Shown: positions 6,447 to 14,888 of the stretch, in pieces
Layout of the letters: each line of letters begins with the position of its first letter
Numbering within the stretch: the first letter of the stretch is position 1
NCBI GenBank assembly: GCA_025924495.1
Contig: JAICIG010000067.1
Location: 1-22,998, forward strand
Direction: 5' to 3'
Length of the DNA: 22,998 nucleotides
Origin: Pirellulales bacterium
Lineage (GTDB): Bacteria > Planctomycetota > Planctomycetia > Pirellulales > JAICIG01
Notes under the pieces: model-generated
What the model saw: only the letters and a program-made list of their open reading frames with translations
What the model was told of the DNA's origin: nothing
Database searches by the model: none
Made by a program: the position numbers and the translations under genes

Positions 6447-7823
6447 ATGCTGCAAGTGACCGGAGACGGTTCGACGCGGACCTGCGACGGGGTGACTCGT
6501 CGCGATTTCCTGCAAGCCGGCGCTCTCGGCGCTATCGGACTTTCGCTGCCCGATTTGCTCGCCGCCGAGGCGGTGGGCGCCACCGATCCGAAGCAGGACA
6601 ACCGCTCGGTCATCATGATCTTCAACCTGGGCGCCCCAAGTCAGTTAGATACCTGGGATCCTAAGCCTGAAGCCCCGAGTGAAATTCGCGGCCCCTTCCA
6701 GCCAATCAAGACCAGCTCGGCGGGGTTGGAAATCAGCGAGATTTTTCCCGGCATGGCGAAGCATGCCGACAAGTTCTCGTTGGTCCGCAGCTGTTTCCAC
6801 ACGGCAGCCGCCGTTCACGATACAGGGCATCAGATGATGCAGACCGGCCGGCTCTTTACCGGCGGCATTAATACGCCGCACGCCGGTTGCGTGCTGGCCT
6901 ATCTGCGCGGCCGTAAGACCGATTTGCCCGCGCATGTCGTCTTGCCCGAGCCGATGGGCCGGACGGGCGGAAACTTGCCCCATGGACAGGACGCCGGCTT
7001 TTTGGGCAAGGCGCACGACCCGTTCGCGCTGATGGCCGATCCTTCGAAGCCGAACTTCAAGGTCCCCGACATGTTGCCGCCGCCGCAGATTGGCGAGGCG
7101 CGGCTTGATCGCCGCCGCCGCATGCGGGCCATCGTCGATGACACGGTGAAGAATTTTGAAGCCAGCGACAATGCCCAGTTGCTCGACAGCAATTTTCAGG
7201 CGGCTTTCCGGCTGATGACGAGCGTGCAGGCACGCGAAGCGTTTGATCTCTCGAAAGAGCCACAGCAGGTTCGCGAGCGCTATGGCATGAACCGCTTTGG
7301 GCAATGCTGTCTGCTGGCCCGCCGTTTGATTGAGGCGGGCGTGCGGTTCGTAACCGTGAATACCTTCATCACGGTCTTCGACGAAATTACTTGGGATATC
7401 CATGGCTCGAAGCCGTTTACCTCTATCGAAGGCATGCGCGACATCGTCGTCCCGATGTACGACCAGGCGTACTCGGCATTGCTCGAAGATCTCAGTCAGC
7501 GCGGCATGCTTGGCAATACGCTCGTCTGCAATTTGCAAGAATTCGGCCGGACGCCGCGCATCAATCCGGCGGGCGGACGCGATCATTGGCCGCAGTGCTG
7601 GACGGTGCACTTTGCCGGCGGCGGCGTGCAGGGCGGGCGGGTGGTCGGCCGCAGCGATCCGATCGGCGGCGTGCCGGCCGAACGTCCAGTCGAGCCCGCG
7701 GAAATTGTCGCTACGATCTACCGCAGCCTTGGTCTGAATTTGGAAACGAAGCTGCCCGGGCCGCAATCGCGTCCCTTCCCGCTGGTCGACTTCGGCAAGC
7801 GTGAGATTGAAGAACTGTTTTGA
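6447..7823 (+). CDS. DUF1501 family exported protein
   Basis: The product is a 458-residue member of the DUF1501 family, which is abundant in planctomycetes and thought to share the alkaline phosphatase/sulfatase fold. Its biochemical role is not established. A twin-arginine export signal is seen near the N-terminus (TRRDFLQAG, Arg18-Arg19, then a hydrophobic stretch ending around LAAEA at 38-42). This predicts folded export across the cytoplasmic membrane. Family-typical segments are visible: MIFNLGAPSQLDTWDPK at 57-73, HDTGHQMMQTGR at 124-135, TWDIHG at 315-320, and LQEFGRTP followed by GRDHWP at 363-382. The His and Asp residues in these blocks are candidates for a metal or catalytic site. 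It starts the five-gene + strand run and is immediately followed by a DUF1549/DUF1553 gene, the classic partner. Confidence 0.95.
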   Translation: MLQVTGDGSTRTCDGVTRRDFLQAGALGAIGLSLPDLLAAEAVGATDPKQDNRSVIMIFNLGAPSQLDTWDPKPEAPSEIRGPFQPIKTSSAGLEISEIFPGMAKHADKFSLVRSCFHTAAAVHDTGHQMMQTGRLFTGGINTPHAGCVLAYLRGRKTDLPAHVVLPEPMGRTGGNLPHGQDAGFLGKAHDPFALMADPSKPNFKVPDMLPPPQIGEARLDRRRRMRAIVDDTVKNFEASDNAQLLDSNFQAAFRLMTSVQAREAFDLSKEPQQVRERYGMNRFGQCCLLARRLIEAGVRFVTVNTFITVFDEITWDIHGSKPFTSIEGMRDIVVPMYDQAYSALLEDLSQRGMLGNTLVCNLQEFGRTPRINPAGGRDHWPQCWTVHFAGGGVQGGRVVGRSDPIGGVPAERPVEPAEIVATIYRSLGLNLETKLPGPQSRPFPLVDFGKREIEELF

Positions 7824-7934
7824 GAATCAATTGCGGCCGAAGACCTTTCCGGCGCGCCGCCTGAAATGGCCGGGCGCGCTGGCTGCCTGCTCGCCAGTCA
7901 ACATGCCCGCCTTTGCTTAGCATTCCGATTCGCC

Positions 7935-7954
7935 GCCGCCGGCCCTTCGGCGGC
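7935..7954 (+). other. Small hairpin upstream of the DUF1549/1553 gene
   Basis: GCCGCCG (7935-7941) pairs with CGGCGGC (7948-7954) across a 6-nt loop, ending 10 nt before the ribosome-binding site of the next gene. It could modulate translation or RNA stability within the operon. Confidence 0.35.
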
Positions 7955-7964
7955 ATTGAATCGC

Positions 7965-7970
7965 AAGGAG
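7965..7970 (+). promoter_or_regulatory. Ribosome-binding site for the DUF1549/1553 gene
   Basis: AAGGAG ends 11 nt before ATG 7982. The spacing is slightly long, but this start gives a clean signal peptide, whereas the upstream in-frame TTG at 7913 would bury it. Confidence 0.6.
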
Positions 7971-7981
7971 TTCCTCATCTG

Positions 7982-10426
7982 ATGAGTCCGAATCACGCTC
8001 GCAAAGTTCATTGGCTAATTGTCCTTTGCCTTTTCGTCGGTTATCTGGAAACCGCCGCTCGGGCCGAGGACTCGCTCGTCTTGCTTCCGGCAGAGATCAA
8101 ACTTTCCGGCCCGGCCGCAAGTCAACAACTGCTTGTGGAGCAGTCGAAAGACGGCAGATTTGTCGCCCAGTTGACCGAGGAAGTCGTCTTTCAGTCGAGC
8201 GATTCGCAGGTCGTGACAATTGAAGAAGGTGAGGCGCGGCCAGTCGGCAACGGCGAGGCGACCATTACGGCGAGGATTGGAGAACGCACGGCCACGGCGA
8301 AAGTGAAGGTTGACGCGATGGAGCGGCCATTCTTCTGGAGCTTCCGCAACCATGTCGAAAGCGTGCTCGCTAAGGCGAGCTGCAGTTCGGGCGCCTGCCA
8401 TGGAGCGCAGGCCGGCAAGAATGGCTTTAAGCTGTCGCTCCGCGGCTACGATCCCGAAGGGGACTTTCAGACGATTACCCGCCAGGCTCGCGGGCGGCGT
8501 ATCGTGCCAAGCGATCCGGGCCGCAGCCTGATTCTGACGAAGCCCAGCGGCGCCGTGCCGCATAAGGGCGGTTTCCGCTTTCGCGCGGGCTCGCGCGAAT
8601 ATCGCGTGCTGGCCGAATGGATCGCGGCCGGAACCCCGGGCCCGAGCCCCAATGATCCGAGATTGACTCGGCTGGAGATCTTGCCCCCTTCGGCAGTCTT
8701 GAAGCCCGAGATGACTCAGCAGCTTATTTTGCTGGCCCATTTCTCCGATGGTCATGTCGAGGACGTCACGCGCTGGGCGAAGTACACATCGACCAATGAA
8801 TCGGTCGCTCAAATCGGCGAAGACGGCCAGGTACGCGTCATGGGGCACGGCGAGGGCGCCATTACTGCCTGGTATTTAAGCCGTGTGGTGATTGCCACCA
8901 TCAGCGCTCCCTACGAAACGCCTGTACCGCCCGAGGTCTTTGCCAAGGCCGAACGGCGCAACTTCATCGACGAGTTGGTGCTAGCCAAGCTGGCGAGCCT
9001 GAACATTCCCCCCTCGCCGCTGGCCAGCGACGGCGAGTTCTTGCGCCGGGCCTACATCGACACGATCGGCACGTTGCCGACCGTCGAAGAGACTCGAGCC
9101 TTTCTGGCCGATGCTTCGGCTGACAAACGCGATCGCCTGATCGAATCGCTGCTGAGCCGTCCGGAATTTGTCGATTACTGGGCCTATCGCTGGTCCGACT
9201 TGCTGCTGGTCAACAGCGAGAAGCTTCGGCCATCGGCGATGTGGGCTTACTACTCGTGGATCCGAAATCAGGTTGAAGCAAACACCCCTTGGGATGAATT
9301 CGCCCGGCAGGTCGTCACCGCTCAAGGCAGCACTTTGGAGAATGGAGCCGCGAACTATTTCGTGCTGCACCAGGATCCGTTGGAGATGGCCGAGACGACG
9401 ACCTTGGCCTTCTTGGGCATGTCGATCAACTGCGCGCGGTGCCACAACCACCCGCTGGAGAAATGGACTAACAATCAGTATTACGCGATGGCCAACCTCT
9501 TCGCCCGCGTGCGGCTCAAGTCGCTCCCCGGCGATGGCAACACGGTCGTGTTCGCCGCCAGCGAAGGCGACCTCGTGCAGCCGCTGACCGGCAAGCCGCA
9601 GCCGCCAACGCCGCTCGACGGCGAACTGCTCGCGATTGCATCGGCTGAAGACCGGCGCGTGCACCTGGCCAAGTGGCTTACGTCGCCAGAGAATCCTTAC
9701 TTCGCTCGCTCCATCGCGAACCGGGTGTGGGCCAATTTCATGAACGCCGGCCTGGTCGAGATGGTCGACGACATGCGGCTGACCAACCCGGCAAGCAATG
9801 AAGAACTGCTCTCGGCGGCGGCGAAGCACCTGGTCGACAACCATTTCGATCTCAAGGCGTTGATGCGGGCGATTCTGCAATCCAAAACCTATCAGCGATC
9901 CAGCCAGCCGCTGCCAGAGAATCAGGCCGACACGCGTTTCTATTCGCGATATTACCCGCGCCGGATGATGGCCGAGGTATTGCTCGACGCCATTTCGCAG
10001 GTGACCGGAGCGCCGACGCAATTTGCCAACTATCCCGCCAGTTGGCGCGCCATGCAGTTGCCGGACGCCAACGTCAATTCGTACTTTTTGAGAACCTTTG
10101 GCCGGCCGGAGCGGCTCGTGACTTGCGAATGCGAGCGGACCGCCGAGCCGACCATGGTGCAAGTGCTGCACATCTCCAACGGCGACTCGCTTAACGACAA
10201 ACTGCAGGCCAAGGGCAACTGGCTGGAAAAACTGCTCGCTGACAATTTGCCCGACGACCGCTTAATTGAAAACGTCTATCTTAGCGCGCTGGCACGGTTT
10301 CCGACCGCCGACGAGAAGCAAAAGCTGTCGGCGGCCTTGGCCGAAGCGGGCCAGGACAAGCGTCAACTCGTCGAAGACTTGTTCTGGAGCGTGTTGAGCA
10401 GCCGAGAATTCCTCTTCAATCATTGA
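7982..10426 (+). CDS. DUF1549/DUF1553 (PSCyt2/PSD1) heme-motif protein with Ig-like domains
   Basis: The 814-residue secreted protein has the architecture typical of planctomycete PSCyt2/PSD1 proteins, whose function is unknown. A signal peptide covers about residues 1-28 (cleavage after TAARA). Bacterial Ig-like (BIG_2-type) segments are seen at about 30-111 and 229-308, flanking a cytochrome-like domain at about 115-220. That domain carries C-x4-C-H (Cys134, Cys139, His140) and a possible second ligand, His194 in AVPHKGG. The DUF1549 domain spans about 325-510 and contains CARCH (Cys484, Cys487, His488), a canonical heme-c attachment motif, followed by NHPLEKW. The DUF1553 domain fills about 560-800. 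It lies between the DUF1501 gene and the heme-propeller gene, ending 6 nt before the latter. A redox or electron-transfer role is inferred from the heme motifs only. Confidence 0.95.
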   Translation: MSPNHARKVHWLIVLCLFVGYLETAARAEDSLVLLPAEIKLSGPAASQQLLVEQSKDGRFVAQLTEEVVFQSSDSQVVTIEEGEARPVGNGEATITARIGERTATAKVKVDAMERPFFWSFRNHVESVLAKASCSSGACHGAQAGKNGFKLSLRGYDPEGDFQTITRQARGRRIVPSDPGRSLILTKPSGAVPHKGGFRFRAGSREYRVLAEWIAAGTPGPSPNDPRLTRLEILPPSAVLKPEMTQQLILLAHFSDGHVEDVTRWAKYTSTNESVAQIGEDGQVRVMGHGEGAITAWYLSRVVIATISAPYETPVPPEVFAKAERRNFIDELVLAKLASLNIPPSPLASDGEFLRRAYIDTIGTLPTVEETRAFLADASADKRDRLIESLLSRPEFVDYWAYRWSDLLLVNSEKLRPSAMWAYYSWIRNQVEANTPWDEFARQVVTAQGSTLENGAANYFVLHQDPLEMAETTTLAFLGMSINCARCHNHPLEKWTNNQYYAMANLFARVRLKSLPGDGNTVVFAASEGDLVQPLTGKPQPPTPLDGELLAIASAEDRRVHLAKWLTSPENPYFARSIANRVWANFMNAGLVEMVDDMRLTNPASNEELLSAAAKHLVDNHFDLKALMRAILQSKTYQRSSQPLPENQADTRFYSRYYPRRMMAEVLLDAISQVTGAPTQFANYPASWRAMQLPDANVNSYFLRTFGRPERLVTCECERTAEPTMVQVLHISNGDSLNDKLQAKGNWLEKLLADNLPDDRLIENVYLSALARFPTADEKQKLSAALAEAGQDKRQLVEDLFWSVLSSREFLFNH

Positions 10427-10432
10427 GCTGGC

Positions 10433-13400
10433 ATGAAACGATTGCGACATCATCTTTGCGTTGTGACGCCACAGACCGCGGCGCGCCGTTTGAGCTGCAT
10501 CTTAGGCGCTTTCTTGGCGGCGTGCGTCGTGTCGGCAAGAGCGGATGAACCTGCAAACACTCCCGCCCCTGACTACAATCAGCAAATCGCCCCCATCTTC
10601 AAGCAATACTGCCAAGGCTGCCACAACGCCAAAGACAAAGAAGGCGGTTTGATCCTGGAGAGTTATGAAGCTTTGCTGCGCGGCGGCGACGGCGGGACGG
10701 CTCTCCTGCCCAGCAAGAGCGATCAGAGCCGCTTGCTGCTCGTGTTGACTGGCAAAGCCGAACCGGCGATGCCGCCAGAAGGAAACGAGGGCCCCTCGGC
10801 GGCGGAAGTTGCGCTATTAAAAGCCTGGATCGATGCGGGCGCTCAGGGGCCCAGCGGACAGAAGCCCGATCCGACCGTGCTCGTAACGCCCAAGGTCGCG
10901 CTACTGGCGCCTGCACGGCGCTCGATCAACGCCGCCGCCATCAGTCCCGACGGTAAGCTCGTCGCGCTCGCTGGCTATGGCGAAGTGCGGCTCGTCGCGC
11001 TGGACAGCCGGCAAGTTGTCCGCACTTTGACGGGTCATCGCGGCAATGTTACAGATGTGTCGTTCTCGACCGACGGGAACCGACTGGTGACAGCCGCTGG
11101 CGAGCCGGGCGTGTTCGGCGAAGTCAAAGTCTGGAACGTCGCCGATGGCGCGCTGGTTCGCACAATTGTCGGTCATGCCGATAGCCTCTACGCCGCAGCG
11201 CTCAGCCCCGATGGCAAGTGGATCGCCACAGGCAGCTACGACCAACAGATTAAGCTCTGGGACGCAGCGACGGGACAGGAGCAGCGTACGCTGATTGGAC
11301 ACAATGGCGCCGTATTCAGCCTTTCGTTTAGTCCTAGTAGCAAGCTGTTGGCCAGCGCCAGCGCGGACCGCACCGTGAAACTTTGGGATTCCGCTACCGG
11401 CGCGCGGCTCGACACATTTGGCCAGCCGCTGAAAGAAGTCTATTCGGTGGCTTTCAGCCCTGACGGCAAACGCGTGGCCGCCGCAGGCGTCGACAACCGC
11501 ATTCGCATCTGGCAGTTGAGCGAGACGGCTAAGGAGGGAACCAACCCGCTCGTGATTACTCGCTTCGCCCACGAAGGTCCGATCATCCGGCTGGCATACT
11601 CGCGCGACGGCAAGACGCTCGTCACATCGGCCGAGGATCGCACCGTGCGCGTCTGGAATGCTGACGCAGTCATCGAGCGGCAGTCGCTCGAGTCGCAGCC
11701 CGATTGGCCGAGCGCGTTGGCGTTGGCCCCCGACAACAAGACTTTGCTCGTCGGCCGGCTCGACGGTTCATTCGCGCTTTATAACGCCGAATCGGGCCAG
11801 GTGATTCCTCCGCCCAAGCCGGAACTTGCGTCGCTCTCGCAGCGCGGAATCCAACGCGGGGCCGCCGCGAAGCTAGTGGTCCGAGGCAAGAACCTGCTTG
11901 GCGCTCCGGCGGTTCAATTCAACCATCCTCAGCTGATGGGCAAGATCGTACCAGGTGATACGGAAAAGGCAGACTCGCTGATCGTGGAGATCTCGCCTTC
12001 CGTTTCCGTGCCGCGCGGCAGTTACCAGCTTTCGATCGTGACGCCGGGCGGCGCCAGTGCGCCGCTGGCCATTGAAGTTGACGATCTGCCGCAAGTCTCC
12101 GAGGCCGAGCCAAATAATCAACCCGCGCAAGCGGCGGCAATTGGGCTGCCTCTCGGCTGGTGGGGCGTGCTTACTCAGCCCGGAGACGTCGACCATCTCC
12201 GCTTTGACGCGCGCGCGGGTCAGATGATCGTCTGCGAGCTGGCCGCGAAAAAGCTGGGCTCTGCTTTGAACGGCATGCTCACGCTGCTCGATCCCGATGG
12301 ACGCGTGATCGCCTCGAACAACGACTTCGATGGACAGGAAGATCCGCTCGTCGCTTATCGCATTCCCGCGGATGGGCGATATACGGTGCGCGTCAACGAT
12401 CTCGCTCGCGCCGGCTCCGAAAAGCATTTCTATCGGCTTTCGATCGGCGAATTGCCGCTCGTCACCGGCTGTTTCCCGATGAGCGTGCCTGCGAACCAGG
12501 AAAGCGAAGTACAACTGACGGGTTACAACGTTCCCGCCGACGCGCGCGCCAAGCTGCCTGCCGGACCGGCGGGCGAACGCAGCGTGCCGATCGACGCGAA
12601 CCGCTTCCGCACCGCTCGTGTTCTCTCGGTGCTGGCGACGAACGAACCCGAGTTGATCGAAGCCGAGCCGAACGAAGACCCGCAGCATGCGACCGTGATC
12701 GCGGCGCCGGGGCACGTGAACGGCCGTCTGATTTCGGGCAGTCCAATGGCGCCGGACGTCGACCTGTTCCGGTTCGAATCGAAGGCGGGACAAAGCTGGA
12801 TCATCGAAACGCTCGCGGAGCGCCGCGGCTCGCCGGTCGATACGAAAATCGAAGTGCTCGATGACAAAGGGCAGCCGATCGAACGTCTGCTGTTGCAAGC
12901 CGTGCGCGACAGTTACATCGAATTCCGCGGAGTGGATTCCAATGGAGCGGGGGTCCGCCCGAAGAATTGGGAAGAAATGGAGCTCAACGAGTACGTTTAC
13001 TTGCAAGGCGAAGTCGTCAAGGTATTTCGCATGCCGCAGGGGCCTGACTCGGACATGCAGTTTTACACGTCTGCCGGACTGCGGCGCTGCTTTTTCGACA
13101 CCAGCGCCACCAGCCACGCCTTGGGCGATCCGATTTATACCGTCGAGCCCCACACTCCGGGCGAGAAGCTTGTGCCCAATGGGCTTCCCGTGTTTCCGCT
13201 TTACTATGCCAACGACGACGAATCGGAACGTAAGTTCGGTCGCGATTCTCGCTTGATGTTTACTGCTCCCGCGGACGGCGCCTATCTGGTGCGCGTCAGC
13301 GACGTGCGCAACTTCGGCGGCGATCGTTTCGTCTATCGGCTCTCGGTGCGACAGCCGGAGCCTGATTTCCGCGTAACGCTCGCTGAAACCAACCCGTCTG

Positions 13401-14038
13401 TCCATGCCGATAGCGGCAGACGGTTGACCTTCCGCGCCGAGCGCAGCAATGGCTTCGACGGGGACATTACCATCGATGTGACCGGCTTGCCGGCCGGTTT
13501 TCGTATCTCGACGCCGGTCGTCATTCAAGCGGGGCATGCCGAAGCGCGGGCGGTGCTGAACGCTGCGGCCGACGCTGGCGCCGCGCCCGCCGATGCCTGG
13601 AAGAGCGTCAAAATCTCGGCCAAAGGCGAACTCGCAGGACAGGCGGTAAGCAAAGAGGTCAACTCACTGGGTCAGGTAAAGCTGGAACCGAAACCGAACC
13701 TGATCGTCCGCCTTGAGCCGGCCGAACTGACGATTGCCCCAGACACGACGATCACAGCCACGCTCAAGGTGGAGCGAAATGGCTTTAACGATCGCGTCTC
13801 ATTCGACGTGGACAATCTGCCGCACGGCGTGATCGTCGACAACATCGGTCTTAATGGCGTCCTCATCCCCGAAGGACAGACCGAGCGGCAGATCTTCCTG
13901 ACGTGCGCCAAATGGGTCGAGAATCTCGATCGTCCGTTCCACGCCGTTGCGACGAACGCAGGCGCCCAGGCTTCGGCGCCGGTAACGCTGCACGTGCGCC
14001 GGCCCGACACGGTCGCGCAGGCGTCTCAAGGGAAGTGA
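10433..14038 (+). CDS. Exported cytochrome c / WD40 propeller / TIG / PPC protein
   Basis: This is a 1201-residue multidomain protein. A signal peptide is seen in the first 37 residues. A planctomycete-type cytochrome c domain (PSCyt1-like) covers about 45-140, with CQGCH at 60-64 and a candidate axial Met at 113 in AMPPEGN. About seven WD40-like repeats run from about 160 to 455 (for example SPDGKWIATGSYDQQIKLWD), predicting a beta-propeller. A TIG/IPT-like segment follows at about 470-550. Two PPC-type beta-sandwiches follow, at about 556-670 and 741-975. The second is interrupted by an insertion of roughly 100 residues (about 833-935). Ig/cohesin-like segments occupy about 985-1190. The gene starts 6 nt after the DUF1553 gene and has a weak ribosome-binding site, suggesting translational coupling. 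Partner binding by the propeller is likely; the substrate is unknown. Confidence 0.93.
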   Translation: MKRLRHHLCVVTPQTAARRLSCILGAFLAACVVSARADEPANTPAPDYNQQIAPIFKQYCQGCHNAKDKEGGLILESYEALLRGGDGGTALLPSKSDQSRLLLVLTGKAEPAMPPEGNEGPSAAEVALLKAWIDAGAQGPSGQKPDPTVLVTPKVALLAPARRSINAAAISPDGKLVALAGYGEVRLVALDSRQVVRTLTGHRGNVTDVSFSTDGNRLVTAAGEPGVFGEVKVWNVADGALVRTIVGHADSLYAAALSPDGKWIATGSYDQQIKLWDAATGQEQRTLIGHNGAVFSLSFSPSSKLLASASADRTVKLWDSATGARLDTFGQPLKEVYSVAFSPDGKRVAAAGVDNRIRIWQLSETAKEGTNPLVITRFAHEGPIIRLAYSRDGKTLVTSAEDRTVRVWNADAVIERQSLESQPDWPSALALAPDNKTLLVGRLDGSFALYNAESGQVIPPPKPELASLSQRGIQRGAAAKLVVRGKNLLGAPAVQFNHPQLMGKIVPGDTEKADSLIVEISPSVSVPRGSYQLSIVTPGGASAPLAIEVDDLPQVSEAEPNNQPAQAAAIGLPLGWWGVLTQPGDVDHLRFDARAGQMIVCELAAKKLGSALNGMLTLLDPDGRVIASNNDFDGQEDPLVAYRIPADGRYTVRVNDLARAGSEKHFYRLSIGELPLVTGCFPMSVPANQESEVQLTGYNVPADARAKLPAGPAGERSVPIDANRFRTARVLSVLATNEPELIEAEPNEDPQHATVIAAPGHVNGRLISGSPMAPDVDLFRFESKAGQSWIIETLAERRGSPVDTKIEVLDDKGQPIERLLLQAVRDSYIEFRGVDSNGAGVRPKNWEEMELNEYVYLQGEVVKVFRMPQGPDSDMQFYTSAGLRRCFFDTSATSHALGDPIYTVEPHTPGEKLVPNGLPVFPLYYANDDESERKFGRDSRLMFTAPADGAYLVRVSDVRNFGGDRFVYRLSVRQPEPDFRVTLAETNPSVHADSGRRLTFRAERSNGFDGDITIDVTGLPAGFRISTPVVIQAGHAEARAVLNAAADAGAAPADAWKSVKISAKGELAGQAVSKEVNSLGQVKLEPKPNLIVRLEPAELTIAPDTTITATLKVERNGFNDRVSFDVDNLPHGVIVDNIGLNGVLIPEGQTERQIFLTCAKWVENLDRPFHAVATNAGAQASAPVTLHVRRPDTVAQASQGK
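14028..14035 (+). promoter_or_regulatory. Ribosome-binding site inside the upstream gene end
   Basis: AAGGGAAG sits immediately before the stop of the heme-propeller gene and about 8 nt before the methyltransferase ATG at 14043. This arrangement indicates translational coupling of the two genes. Confidence 0.6.
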
Positions 14039-14042
14039 CCCG

Positions 14043-14819
14043 ATGTCTGCGATTCAACACCAGACGTGGAATGCCGCGCTCTACGACCGGCGGCACGCGT
14101 TTGTCTTTCAGCATGGGGCCGATCTGCTTGCTCTGCTGCAGCCCAAACCGGGCGAGCGCATTCTCGATCTCGGCTGCGGCACCGGCCACCTGACGTCGCA
14201 GATTGCGACCGCCGGCGCCGCGGTGCATGGCATCGATGCATCGCCTGAAATGATCGCTCAGGCGCGGCAGGGGTTTCCGCAGTTGTCGTTTGAGACGGCG
14301 GATGCGACGAGCTTTCGCATTGCCGAGCCGTTCGATGCCGTGTTCTCCAATGCCGTGCTGCACTGGGTCAAGCCGCCCGAAGACGCGGTGCGTTCGATCG
14401 CAGCGGCGCTCAAGCCCGGCGGGCGTTTTGTGGCCGAGTTCGGCGGCCGCGGCAATGTCGCCAAAATCGTCGCCGCAATTAATACGGCGGTTGCCGCCGC
14501 GCTCAAGCTCGACGCGGTCGACGTCAACCCATGGTACTACCCGAGCGTCGGCGAATACGCGACATTGCTTGAAGTGGCAGGTCTCGAGGTGCGATACGGA
14601 GTCCTGTTCGATCGCCCCACGCCGCTCGACGAAGGCGAACAAGGCCTGATCAATTGGCTGCGCATGTTCGCCGCACCATGTTTTGCCGCAATCGAGGAAG
14701 CGGACCGAGAACGTGTCCTACAGAATGCTATGGAACAGGCGCGGCCGGCGCTATGGAACGGGGCGCAATGGATAGCCGACTATCGGCGGTTGCGGATCTT
14801 CGCCGTAAAGACCGAATAA
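14043..14819 (+). CDS. Class I SAM-dependent methyltransferase
   Basis: The 258-residue protein has a standard Rossmann-type methyltransferase core. Motif I is ILDLGCGTGHL (40-50). The acidic residue closing strand beta-2 is Asp65 in GIDAS. A later motif is FDAVFSNAVLHWV (about 97-109), followed by LKPGGRFVAEFGG. The pattern resembles the trans-aconitate methyltransferase (Tam)-like subgroup of small-molecule methyltransferases, but the substrate cannot be assigned. No signal peptide is visible, so it should be cytoplasmic, unlike its exported upstream neighbours. It starts 4 nt after the heme-propeller stop codon, so it is very probably in the same transcript. It could be a passenger rather than a functional partner of the exported module. 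Confidence 0.93.
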   Translation: MSAIQHQTWNAALYDRRHAFVFQHGADLLALLQPKPGERILDLGCGTGHLTSQIATAGAAVHGIDASPEMIAQARQGFPQLSFETADATSFRIAEPFDAVFSNAVLHWVKPPEDAVRSIAAALKPGGRFVAEFGGRGNVAKIVAAINTAVAAALKLDAVDVNPWYYPSVGEYATLLEVAGLEVRYGVLFDRPTPLDEGEQGLINWLRMFAAPCFAAIEEADRERVLQNAMEQARPALWNGAQWIADYRRLRIFAVKTE

Positions 14820-14888
14820 GTTCACAAGCGGAATTACCTCGGCGCTCTGTCCCCAAACCTTCGCGGAGTCCATCGAGACTACGATCTC

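Noticed and set aside
8981..10171. 396-residue antisense frame opposite the DUF1549/1553 gene
   Set aside because: Shadow frame of a well-conserved gene with the family motif CARCHNHP on the + strand.
11873..13537. 554-residue antisense frame opposite the propeller protein
   Set aside because: Arg/His-rich translation typical of a shadow frame; the + strand encodes clear PPC and TIG domains here.
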